64,000 bases of DNA from CALWPV01 sp045632125 (GTDB taxonomy: Bacteria > Bacillota > Clostridia > Lachnospirales > Bianqueaceae): the NCBI GenBank assembly GCA_045632125.1, contig JAZQWC010000089.1, forward strand, positions 62,001 through 126,000, read 5' to 3'. Under the pieces are notes generated by a model. That model had not been told where the DNA came from and made no database searches. It saw only the letters and a program-made list of their open reading frames with translations. Position numbers and translations under genes: made by a program. This document shows, one piece after another, positions 25,181 to 33,022 of this stretch (position 1 is the stretch's first letter; each line of letters opens with the position of its first letter).

Positions 25181-27217
25181 ATGAAAGAATTACAAGTTAG
25201 AAATCTTCGGATTTCCTTTAAGACCAACAATGGTCATGTAAGAGCAGTTCGCGATATCAGCTTTGATCTGGAAAAAGGCGAAACTCTGGCGATTGTAGGT
25301 GAGTCCGGTTCCGGTAAGTCTGTTACTGCTAAAGCGATGCTTGGTATTCTGGCCGGCAATAGCGTAGTAGAGGGCGGTGAGATCATTTACAATGGTGATG
25401 ATCTGCTGAAATATACTGAAAAAGATTTTAACCGCATTCGTGGTAATAAGTTCACGATGATCTTCCAGGATCCGCTGTCTTCTTTGGATCCTATTATGAA
25501 GATTGGTAAGCAGATGACAGAAGCCACTCTTTTGAATGGTAAGACCAATCAGGCGAATGCTAAGAAAGAGTATAATAAATATATGGCTCTTTTGAAGAAA
25601 CTGATGAAGGAAGCAGGCTGTGACGATGCTGCCATCGCCAATTTGGATGCTTTTGATAAGCGAATCCGCGAGGGTAGTGTGGTTGAGAGTAAGTATCGCG
25701 AGTCTAATGAATATTTGGATTCTACTCTGCTGACCCTTCGTAAACTGGAAGTTTCTGTGTTTGGTGATGATAAGTCTCTGTTTGAAAAAGATTACAAAGA
25801 ATACATCGATAAGCTGACCAAGGCCAACAATTTGTGGAAAGCCGGCGATAGCACTTTGGTTACTGATAGTGCGGCTGCTTTGGATGCTGCTGTGAAGAGC
25901 GGCAATGTTGAAAGCATTAAGAAGGCTATTGAAGAGTTGAAGGTGAATACTCGTATCGAAATCGAAGCGGAAACACCTATGTTTTATACCGGTGACTATG
26001 ACTATGCAGCGCTAAAGGAAAATCTTGCTAAGGCAATTTCCTACTCGAAGGAAAAACAGGTTCCTTTGAAAGAGCAGGTAGTTAAAGATTTGAAGGAAAC
26101 TCGTCACATTTTTGAAGAAGAGACCTTAGATATAAAACTGGCTCAGAAAACCATTGCCAAGCTCGCTAAGCAGGTTGATGAAGCAATCGACCGTGTAAAA
26201 CTGCAGAAAAATAGTGATGCTTACACCTTCCGTTCCAGTATGGAGCAGGGCATTAAGCGTTATGCTGAAGGTGTAAAAAAGAATCCTAAGGAATTGAAAC
26301 GAGTAGAAGAAGAAACTCAGAAACGCGACAAAAAGATTGCCAAAGGTATTGATATGCCTAAGGTAGTTCCTGCGCAGTTGGTGGATCTGGAACTGACTCG
26401 AAACAATATGTTGAGCGCACTGGATAAATTGGTTGTGAGTTATGAGACAGAACTGGCTGATACTCACGAGAGGGATTATGCTGCTCTTGCAAAAGAGATG
26501 ATCGTATTCCTGGAAAATCAAGCGGTTGCCATGGTCAATAAAGTAACCAAACAGATGGCTTACGATAAAGCGATTCGCATTATGGAAGATGTGGGTATTA
26601 AAGATCCTGAAAAACGTTTCAATCAGTATCCCTTTGAGTTCTCCGGCGGTATGCGCCAGCGTATCGTAATCGCTATTGCTGTAGCTGCGAATCCTGATAT
26701 TCTAATCTGCGATGAGCCCACTACCGCATTGGACGTTACCATCCAGTCTCAGATTCTGGAACTGATCAACGAAGTAAAACGTAAACGTAATATTTCTGTT
26801 ATTTTCATTACCCATGACTTGGGTGTTGTTGCAAATATGGCAGATAAAGTTGCCGTTATGTATGCCGGTAAGATCGTAGAGTATGGTACCGTAGATGAGA
26901 TCTTCTATGATCCTAAACATCCCTATACCTGGGCTCTGCTGGGTTCCATGCCCGACTTGGAAACTTCTGAAAAGTTGGAAGCGATTCCCGGTACACCTCC
27001 TAACATGATCTATCCTCCTAAGGGAGATGCTTTTGCAGACCGTAACCAGTATGCAATGCAGATCGATTATGAGGAGCAGCCGCCCATGTTTAAGGTAACT
27101 GAAACTCATTCTGCAGCTACTTGGCTGCTGCATCCGGATGCACCTAAGGTAAATCCGCCCAAGATCGTAACTGATCGTATTGAACGCATGAAGAAAATGG
27201 AGGGAGCTGACAAATGA
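25181..27217 (+). CDS. ABC importer ATPase, OppD type with a long helical insertion
   Basis: A 678-residue ATPase, about twice the usual OppD length. Walker A GESGSGKS is at residues 40-47 and the Q-loop Gln at 96. The signature FSGGMRQR comes only at 487-494, then Walker B LICDEP (508-513) and the H-loop His545. Residues about 117-455 form a Lys/Glu-rich, helix-prone insertion between Q-loop and signature. The C-terminal oligo_HPY region starts GTPPNM at 604, but the Cys residues usual there (pattern C.F..RC..A...C) are replaced in AFADRNQYAMQID. The start ATG at 25181 has AAGGAGG. The stop overlaps the next start (ATGA). Confidence 0.88.
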   Translation: MKELQVRNLRISFKTNNGHVRAVRDISFDLEKGETLAIVGESGSGKSVTAKAMLGILAGNSVVEGGEIIYNGDDLLKYTEKDFNRIRGNKFTMIFQDPLSSLDPIMKIGKQMTEATLLNGKTNQANAKKEYNKYMALLKKLMKEAGCDDAAIANLDAFDKRIREGSVVESKYRESNEYLDSTLLTLRKLEVSVFGDDKSLFEKDYKEYIDKLTKANNLWKAGDSTLVTDSAAALDAAVKSGNVESIKKAIEELKVNTRIEIEAETPMFYTGDYDYAALKENLAKAISYSKEKQVPLKEQVVKDLKETRHIFEEETLDIKLAQKTIAKLAKQVDEAIDRVKLQKNSDAYTFRSSMEQGIKRYAEGVKKNPKELKRVEEETQKRDKKIAKGIDMPKVVPAQLVDLELTRNNMLSALDKLVVSYETELADTHERDYAALAKEMIVFLENQAVAMVNKVTKQMAYDKAIRIMEDVGIKDPEKRFNQYPFEFSGGMRQRIVIAIAVAANPDILICDEPTTALDVTIQSQILELINEVKRKRNISVIFITHDLGVVANMADKVAVMYAGKIVEYGTVDEIFYDPKHPYTWALLGSMPDLETSEKLEAIPGTPPNMIYPPKGDAFADRNQYAMQIDYEEQPPMFKVTETHSAATWLLHPDAPKVNPPKIVTDRIERMKKMEGADK

Positions 27218-28431
27218 TGAATCAGGAAAACATTTTGGAAGTATCCCACCTGAAGCAATATTTTGGCAAGAATGATTTCAAGGCTGTGGATGATGTAAGC
27301 TTTTCTATTAAGAAAGGCGAAGTACTAGGTGTGGTAGGTGAGTCCGGTTGTGGTAAGACCACTACCGGTCGATCCATCATTAAATTGTATAATGCCACTT
27401 CCGGTGATGTATACTTTAAAGGTCAGCGAATTGTAGCCGGTACCCGTTCTTACACCGAAGCGATCGCTGCTGAAAAGAAGGCCAGCGATGAGCGTATTGC
27501 TGAATTTAAAAAAGCCGGAAACAGCGCTGCTGTCAAGGAAGAAAAGGCTAAGTTCAAGGTTTTTGCTGCTGAGCAGAAAAAATTGATCGAAGAAGCAAAT
27601 CATGATAGCAAAAACTGTGTAAAGCTATATCGTGAACGCCGCATAAAAGAGATTCGTGAAGAGTTTGAAGCTAAAATTGCCGATGCCAATGGCAATGAAA
27701 AAGAAACTCTGATCAAAGAGCGGGATCAGCACCTGAAAGAGGCTGAAAAAGAGAATATTGTAACCAAGATCCAGATGATCTTCCAGGATCCTATTGCGTC
27801 CTTGAATCCTCGTATGACTGTGCGAGAAATCATTGCAGAAGGTCTGCGCATTCAGGGTATAAAAGATGAGAAGTATATCGATGAGCGCGTATACAGCGTG
27901 CTGGAAAAAGTAGGTCTGGTAAAAGAACATGCCAGCCGTTATCCTCATGAGTTCTCCGGTGGCCAGCGTCAGCGTATCGGCATTGCCCGTGCCATCATCA
28001 TGAATCCTGAAATGATCATTGCCGACGAACCTGTCAGCGCTCTGGATGTTTCGATTCAGGCACAGGTAATCAATCTGCTGAATGAACTGCGTCAGGAAAT
28101 GGGACTGACTATTATGTTCATTGCTCATGACCTTTCTGTAGTTAAATATTTCTCTGATCGCATTGCGGTTATGTACTTTGGTAAGATCGTAGAACTGGCA
28201 GATTCGGATGAACTGTTCCGTAATCCCATGCATCCCTACACAAAGTCTTTGCTGTCTGCGATTCCTTTGCCCGACCCCAACTACGAGCGTCAGCGTCAGC
28301 GTATCGTATACCAGCCTACTTTGGACCATGACTACAGTCAGGAAGGCCCTACTCTGCAGGAGATCGCTCCCGGCCATTTTGTAAGCTGTAATACAGAAGA
28401 ACTGAAGCGCTATCAGAGCGAGCTGAAATAA
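27214..28431 (+). CDS. ABC importer ATPase, OppF type with a coiled-coil-like insertion
   Basis: A 405-residue ATPase. Walker A GESGCGKTT is at residues 42-50, Q-loop Gln191, signature FSGGQRQR 247-254, Walker B MIIADEP and H-loop His305. About 105 residues (75-182), very rich in Lys, Glu and Ala, separate Walker A from the Q-loop, where ordinary OppF proteins have a short segment. This differs in position from the insertion in the partner ATPase. The start overlaps the previous stop by four bases. The C-terminus is shortened relative to typical OppF and lacks most of the Cys motif. Confidence 0.88.
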   Translation: MMNQENILEVSHLKQYFGKNDFKAVDDVSFSIKKGEVLGVVGESGCGKTTTGRSIIKLYNATSGDVYFKGQRIVAGTRSYTEAIAAEKKASDERIAEFKKAGNSAAVKEEKAKFKVFAAEQKKLIEEANHDSKNCVKLYRERRIKEIREEFEAKIADANGNEKETLIKERDQHLKEAEKENIVTKIQMIFQDPIASLNPRMTVREIIAEGLRIQGIKDEKYIDERVYSVLEKVGLVKEHASRYPHEFSGGQRQRIGIARAIIMNPEMIIADEPVSALDVSIQAQVINLLNELRQEMGLTIMFIAHDLSVVKYFSDRIAVMYFGKIVELADSDELFRNPMHPYTKSLLSAIPLPDPNYERQRQRIVYQPTLDHDYSQEGPTLQEIAPGHFVSCNTEELKRYQSELK

Positions 28432-28439
28432 GTGAGGCT

Positions 28440-28865
28440 ATGATGAGTGATAAACGCAGATCTGCTTTAATTCATTACATTGTACTTGCGGCAATGGTTG
28501 TCGTGGTTGCTTTTGGCATTGCATGGTACGAGATTTCTCAATATGGTGCAGGTTATGTAAACTGGATGCGATTTCTCTGCGATGGTTTCTTCGTGGTGGG
28601 CATTCTGCTGCTTTGCTTTGGTGCTATGATGTGGATTTCTCAGGCTGGTGGCTTTCATGCTTTATCGTATCTGTTTTATACGGTAGGCTACATGTTTAGT
28701 GCCAGTAAAAGCCGCTTCAATAAACGCAAGAATTTTTATGACTACAAGATCGAAAAGATGGCTAAGGAAGAGGACAAAGACAAGTCTTTGCAACACCATA
28801 TTTTGGTGGCTGGCGCCATAAGTTTTGCGATTGCAATCGTATTTTTGGTTTTGTTTTATCAGTGA
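28440..28865 (+). CDS. Small membrane protein, DUF3899-like
   Basis: A 141-residue protein with three membrane segments (about residues 11-30, 43-66 and 120-139). Between the second and third is a basic cytoplasmic loop (SKSRFNKRKNFYDYKIEK). The central FFVVGILLLCFGAMMWISQAGGF resembles the DUF3899 family. It starts eight bases after the OppF-type gene and is the last gene before a terminator, so it is likely transcribed with the importer. Function is unknown; a partner or regulator of the transporter is possible. Confidence 0.65.
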   Translation: MMSDKRRSALIHYIVLAAMVVVVAFGIAWYEISQYGAGYVNWMRFLCDGFFVVGILLLCFGAMMWISQAGGFHALSYLFYTVGYMFSASKSRFNKRKNFYDYKIEKMAKEEDKDKSLQHHILVAGAISFAIAIVFLVLFYQ

Positions 28866-28867
28866 TT

Positions 28868-28922
28868 AAAAAAGATCGGAATTTTACAACTACAGTGGTA
28901 TGTTGTAAATTCCGATCTTTTT
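28868..28922. terminator. Bidirectional terminator
   Basis: A 20-bp stem (AAAGATCGGAATTTTACAAC region with GTTGTAAATTCCGATCTTT) is flanked by A residues on the left and T residues on the right. It serves the importer operon and the convergent radical SAM gene, whose stop codon it touches. Confidence 0.9.
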
Positions 28923-29877
28923 AGTTGTTAATCTTTAGATGTTTACCTTGTTGTACTTGAGCGGAATCCATGGCGGTTTTCATTGCATTGAGAACTGCCT
29001 TTTTGTTACCGGTCCATTGAGGTTCAATCAAAATTGACTTAGGTCCATCGCCGGTAAGGCGGTGAATGACTAATTCCGGAGGAAGTACTTCGATGCAATC
29101 GAATAACACAGAAAAGTACTCCTCCATGGAGAGAGTATTAAACTTTCTGGCTAGATAATCTTCTGCCAGATCCGTGCCTTGCAGTACATGTAAAAGCTGC
29201 AGTTTTACGCCGTCGGCCGGAGACTGCCCGGTGGGAAGAGCCGCGAGCTTTTGGCGCGTGAGCGCTTGGCCTACATAAGAAGCAGATTCAATCATTTGCT
29301 CATGTGTTTCGCCGGGCAGACCAAGAATTAAATGTACGATGACAGAAAGGCCTCGGGTCTTAAGAGCGGCGACGGCTGTATCAAAAACGGGAAGATCATA
29401 GCCACGGCGAATATAGGAGGCAGTGGCAGAGTGAATCGTCTGTAGACCCAGTTCCACCCAAACAGGTTTGATTTGGGCCAGACGTTCTAATAAAGCAAGC
29501 ACGGGTTCAGGCAGACAATCAGGGCGGGTGCCGATGGAGAGGGCAACGATATCAGGATGATTGATAGCCTCGGTGAAAATATGTTCCAAATGAGAAAGAG
29601 GAGCGTAGGTGTTGGTATAAGCCTGAAAATAGGCAATGTAGGGGCCACCTTTGGTTTTGGCGGAAACCTGAGATTTTGCGGCTTCAATTTGGACGGCGAT
29701 GGGAGCCGGGGCGGCAGCGAAATCGCCGGACCCGCCGGCGCTGCAGAAAATGCAGCCGCGAGTATCCAAAGAGCCATCACGGTTGGGGCAGGTCATGCCG
29801 CCATTTAATGAGATCTTATATATCTTTTGGCCGAAGGTCTGACGTAGATATTGGTTCAAAGAATAGTAATGTTCCAT
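28921..29877 (-). CDS. Radical SAM protein, TIGR01212/YhcC family
   Basis: A 318-residue protein with the extended radical SAM cluster motif in CPNRDGSLDTRGCIFC (three Cys binding the 4Fe-4S cluster). It is followed by GGPYIAYFQAYTNTYAP and SIGTRPDCLP, both typical of the YhcC group. WVELGLQTIHSATASYIRRGY and HLILGLPGET are also conserved. The chemistry of this family is not established. It is a single gene between two terminators and a divergent promoter, unrelated to its neighbours by function. Confidence 0.9.
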   Translation of the reverse strand: MEHYYSLNQYLRQTFGQKIYKISLNGGMTCPNRDGSLDTRGCIFCSAGGSGDFAAAPAPIAVQIEAAKSQVSAKTKGGPYIAYFQAYTNTYAPLSHLEHIFTEAINHPDIVALSIGTRPDCLPEPVLALLERLAQIKPVWVELGLQTIHSATASYIRRGYDLPVFDTAVAALKTRGLSVIVHLILGLPGETHEQMIESASYVGQALTRQKLAALPTGQSPADGVKLQLLHVLQGTDLAEDYLARKFNTLSMEEYFSVLFDCIEVLPPELVIHRLTGDGPKSILIEPQWTGNKKAVLNAMKTAMDSAQVQQGKHLKINN

Positions 29878-29923
29878 GTGATCTTCCTTTGTTGAGTGAT
29901 AGATTGATTATACAAGATTTGTC

Positions 29924-29953
29924 TTGACAAAGGAAGAGAGTTTCGCATAGAAT
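29924..29953 (+). promoter_or_regulatory. Predicted promoter with overlapping inverted repeat
   Basis: A perfect TTGACA, an 18-base spacer and TAGAAT lie about 70 bases before the gene at 30025. TTGTC-TT-GACAA (29919-29930) is a perfect inverted repeat covering the -35 box. A TATAAT on the opposite strand (29906-29911) may serve the radical SAM gene. Confidence 0.65.
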
Positions 29954-30024
29954 GATGGAAAATAATTCGATGAAACGTAAGCTGGGTGGTTTTAAAAGCC
30001 AGCCGGCTAACAAAGGAGGAACAT

Positions 30025-31074
30025 ATGCAAGAATTGCGTTTTGGTACTGCTTATCATGGCAATCGTATGCTGCATCATGCAAGACAAGACTTTTTGGATA
30101 TTGCCACGGCAGGTATGGATCTGGTGGTTCATATGTTTACCCATAACGATTGGGATCGTCATAAAGAAGTAATGAAGGAGACGTTGGCTATGTCGGCAGA
30201 TGCCGGCTTGGAAAGCTGGGTAGATAATTGGGGAATCGGTGGTCCTCCCGGTGAAAAGTCTCATTTTTTGGCATATTATCCCGATAGTCATATGTATCTT
30301 TCCAATGGTGATATGGATCCGGTACATGCCTGCGTGAATAGCCCTGATTTTAGAAAATTTACCAGAGAATGGATCGATACGGTGTATTATATTGGCGGCC
30401 GTACGATTTTCTGGGATGAACCTCATATGCCCCAGAAAAAGGTCGGCGACAAGACCTATTATGGCTGTACTTGTCCCCGATGCCGGAAATTGTTTGAAGA
30501 AAAATACGGACGTCCCATGCCGGAGTTTTCTGATGCTGATGCTGAGGCATTCGGTACCGATTCGATTGTGGATTACTTCCGTGAGATGACCGAGTATAGC
30601 GCTTCCAAAGGAATGAAAAATGTGGTGTGTGTAATGCTGGGCACCTACGGTATGAGTCTGGAAGTTGTGGATAAGATCATGACTTTGCCTTATATGGATA
30701 ACGTAGGTTCTGATCCTTACTGGTTGGGTAAGAAGAAGCTGAATCCGGATTTGAATGTATATGAGTTTGTTTATGAGGGGACTCGCGAAAACCTGCGTGT
30801 GGCAGCTGAATATAAGAAAGATCATAATATTTGGATCCAGACCTACGCTACACCTCGAGGACAGGAAGAGGATATTATTCAGGCCTATGAAGCTGCCTAT
30901 GATGCCGGTGCCCGTACTATTTTGAACTGGGGCTTCTATGGAAGTGACGCCAATGACTATGGTGCCAAGAATCCAGCTGTGGTTTGGGCAAAGACCAAAC
31001 AGGCGGTAGAGCGTGTACGCAATATGGAACGCGATAAGATCTTGGCAATGAATCGAAAACTGTATATGAAATAA
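30025..31074 (+). CDS. TIM-barrel-like protein of unknown function with CxCxxC motif
   Basis: A 349-residue cytoplasmic protein that I do not recognise as a named family. Its alternating hydrophobic strands and motifs (MDLVVHMFTHNDWD, TIFWDEPHMP, NVGSDPYWLG, IWIQTYATPRG, ILNWGFYGSDAND) fit a glycoside-hydrolase-like TIM barrel. Asp/Glu in FWDEPH are catalytic candidates. CTCPRCRKLFEEKYG directly after the fourth strand gives a CxCxxC cluster, similar to the cluster in the three DUF4838 proteins of this window. The start at 30025 has AAAGGAGGA. It is monocistronic, next to an AraC regulator and the glycan operon. Confidence 0.6.
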   Translation: MQELRFGTAYHGNRMLHHARQDFLDIATAGMDLVVHMFTHNDWDRHKEVMKETLAMSADAGLESWVDNWGIGGPPGEKSHFLAYYPDSHMYLSNGDMDPVHACVNSPDFRKFTREWIDTVYYIGGRTIFWDEPHMPQKKVGDKTYYGCTCPRCRKLFEEKYGRPMPEFSDADAEAFGTDSIVDYFREMTEYSASKGMKNVVCVMLGTYGMSLEVVDKIMTLPYMDNVGSDPYWLGKKKLNPDLNVYEFVYEGTRENLRVAAEYKKDHNIWIQTYATPRGQEEDIIQAYEAAYDAGARTILNWGFYGSDANDYGAKNPAVVWAKTKQAVERVRNMERDKILAMNRKLYMK

Positions 31075-31121
31075 TGTATTCCTGTCTTTTAAATTGAAAC
31101 TGAAATGAATAATATGAACGA

Positions 31122-31172
31122 AGAGAGCACCATTTCGATGCATACCACTGTAGCATCGGAATGGTGCTCTCT
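31122..31172. terminator. Long perfect hairpin between convergent genes
   Basis: AGAGAGCACCATT (31122-31134) pairs with AATGGTGCTCTCT, extended by CGATGC with GCATCG, with an 11-base loop. No T run is present on either side. It sits between two convergent genes, so a termination or 3' end-protection role is likely. Confidence 0.6.
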
Positions 31173-31177
31173 GAGAT

Positions 31178-32056
31178 TTAGGCCCCCACGGAGTTTCGAT
31201 AAGCTGTGGGAGAAAGACCGGATACCCGTTTAAACATTCTGGTGAAATGATGAATACTGCTGTAGCCAAGATGCTCAGAAATTTGGGTCATATTATGATT
31301 ACCCTGACGGATGAGTTTCTTGGCTTCTGTGATTTTGAGGGCGATCCAGTAATCAACAGGACTGGTGCCGGTAGATTCTTTGAAGATTCGGCACAGATAA
31401 GTGCGGCTAATGGAAAAGTGGGAACAGAGAAGAGGAAGCGAAGGGGGTTCGGTCATGTGGGCTTCAATGAAGTTTTCTATGGAATCCACCAAGGAACTTT
31501 CTGCTCGGAGCCTAGCATCGGGGGTATGCTGCATAGCGCGAACCGATGCATCATCGCTTCGAATCAATGAAAACAAAAATTCAACCAGATAGCATTGCAT
31601 AAGCTGCACAGAACCCTGCTTAGCGTGGGAAAAATCCAAGGGGGATTTATTTTCATATTCGCCGGGAAGCTGTCCCAAAGCGTTACGCGCTTCGGTTAAA
31701 AAAAGGGATAAAATTTTTTGGGAAGGACGTTCCAAAGAGAAAATCTTTTTGTTAAAAAAAGACATGAGAGAACTTAGACAAGCAAAAGACACCACCACCA
31801 CGTTACTGGCATCTACGTGATTTGCAATGTGAGAATGCATTTCCATGGGCTGATGGAAGATCATCTGGCCTTTCTCAAGGGTAATACCAATACCATCTAC
31901 AATGGCGTTGATGCGACCGTTGTCAACGTATACCATTTCCCAGAAGTCGTGGCGTTCTGGAGGATGGTAAAAGTTTTTGTCAAATTCAAAATAATAAAGA
32001 GAATGAAAGCCTGAAATCTCGATTTCGGACTGGATAGGAACTAATTCGAAAGCCAT
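31178..32056 (-). CDS. AraC-family transcription regulator with cupin-like N-terminus
   Basis: A 292-residue regulator. The N-terminal half is a cupin-type sensor (FDKNFYHPPERHDFWEMVYVDNG and GQMIFHQPMEMHSH), typical of AraC proteins that sense sugars. Two helix-turn-helix motifs follow near the C-terminus: LPLLCSHFSISRTYLCRIFKE and MTQISEHLGYSSIHHFTRMFKR. It is divergent from the glycan operon at 32233 and therefore its probable local activator. I chose the ATG at 32056, with GGAGG six bases ahead. An in-frame ATG four codons earlier overlaps that ribosome site. Confidence 0.92.
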   Translation of the reverse strand: MAFELVPIQSEIEISGFHSLYYFEFDKNFYHPPERHDFWEMVYVDNGRINAIVDGIGITLEKGQMIFHQPMEMHSHIANHVDASNVVVVSFACLSSLMSFFNKKIFSLERPSQKILSLFLTEARNALGQLPGEYENKSPLDFSHAKQGSVQLMQCYLVEFLFSLIRSDDASVRAMQHTPDARLRAESSLVDSIENFIEAHMTEPPSLPLLCSHFSISRTYLCRIFKESTGTSPVDYWIALKITEAKKLIRQGNHNMTQISEHLGYSSIHHFTRMFKRVSGLSPTAYRNSVGA

Positions 32057-32108
32057 ATAAACCTCCACATATAAAGGAATGGACTCATATCAAAACAGGA
32101 GCTGTGTA

Positions 32109-32125
32109 CGATATGTTAAATATCG
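32109..32125. promoter_or_regulatory. Inverted repeat between the AraC gene and the glycan operon
   Basis: CGATAT-GTTAA-ATATCG is a perfect repeat in the 176-base divergent spacer. A TACAAT at about 32164-32169 could be the -10 of the operon, but no good -35 is present. That would fit an activator-dependent promoter. Confidence 0.4.
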
Positions 32126-32232
32126 GGAATCATAAGCTAAAGACTTTTTAGCCATTATATCATACAATTACATCATGGACAAGTAACGAATACCCACAAG
32201 AGGTGGGGAAACATATAAGGAGGAAAGAACAA

Positions 32233-32928
32233 ATGAATGTATTAGCAATTGGATGTCATCCCGATGATATTGAAGTGGCCTGTGCAGGTACTATGGCCAA
32301 ATATAAAAAGCAGGGTCACAACGTAATCGTTTGCCATGTGGCAAACGGAAATCTGGGTCATGCGATCATTCAGCCCGATGAACTGCGTGCTATGCGTATT
32401 CAGGAAGCTAAAAACGCCGGTGCTTTGGCCGGAATTGAAGTTATTACCTGTGACGTGGGCGACTTGAAAGTATATCCCGATGAAGAACAGCGCAATAAAG
32501 TAGTGGAAGTAATCCGCTATGCAAAACCCGATGTGATTATCACCCATAGCCCTAACGATTACATGCCTGATCATACTGCAGTTAGCAAACTTGCCTTCGA
32601 TGCCAGCTTTGCAGCCAGCTGCCCGCATTATCTGAACGGTGTAGGCGTACCGGTAACTCCTTTGTACTATATGGACACTCTGGCCGGTGTAAACTTCCTG
32701 CCCACGGAATATGTGGACATTACCGATACCATCGACCTGAAGTTGGAAATGCTGGAATGCCATATCAGCCAAATGAAGTGGATGCGTGACCACGACAACA
32801 TCGACTTTGCTGAGTTTGTAAGATCCTGTGCTCGTTTCCGTGGCCTGCAGTGTGGGGTACAGTATGCAGAAGCTTTCACCCAGTGCTTGGCATGGCCGAA
32901 GATCACTACCAAGCGTATGCTTCCGTAA
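32233..32928 (+). CDS. PIG-L family N-acetyl-sugar deacetylase
   Basis: A 231-residue zinc-dependent deacetylase-like protein. The N-terminal AIGCHPDDIEVACAG carries the metal-binding HPDD. A later zinc His lies in HSPNDYMPDHTAVS (DH pair), as in LmbE/BshB-type enzymes. These remove acetyl groups from N-acetylglucosaminyl compounds. It is the first gene of a long operon and could replace NagA/AgaA-type deacetylases, which are absent here. The ATG at 32233 is preceded by AAGGAGGA. The substrate is unknown. Confidence 0.88.
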   Translation: MNVLAIGCHPDDIEVACAGTMAKYKKQGHNVIVCHVANGNLGHAIIQPDELRAMRIQEAKNAGALAGIEVITCDVGDLKVYPDEEQRNKVVEVIRYAKPDVIITHSPNDYMPDHTAVSKLAFDASFAASCPHYLNGVGVPVTPLYYMDTLAGVNFLPTEYVDITDTIDLKLEMLECHISQMKWMRDHDNIDFAEFVRSCARFRGLQCGVQYAEAFTQCLAWPKITTKRMLP

Positions 32929-32957
32929 GATCTCCGAAAAGCAGTATATATGAGAAG

Positions 32958-32976
32958 TTTCGCGCGTGGCGCGAAA
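32958..32976 (+). repeat. Perfect tri-loop hairpin in an operon spacer
   Basis: TTTCGCGC-GTG-GCGCGAAA is an 8-bp perfect stem between the deacetylase gene and the first DUF4838 gene, with no T run after it. See the related hairpins at 4151, 16811, 44827, 47145 and 60045. Confidence 0.7.
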
Positions 32977-33022
32977 AAAGACGACACATCTCAAAATGAC
33001 TCAATATTAGGAGGAATCAATT

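Noticed and set aside
29676..29927. Plus-strand frames opposite the radical SAM gene.
   Set aside because: They mirror a gene with a clear cluster motif on the minus strand and carry only Arg/Gly-rich shadow sequence.
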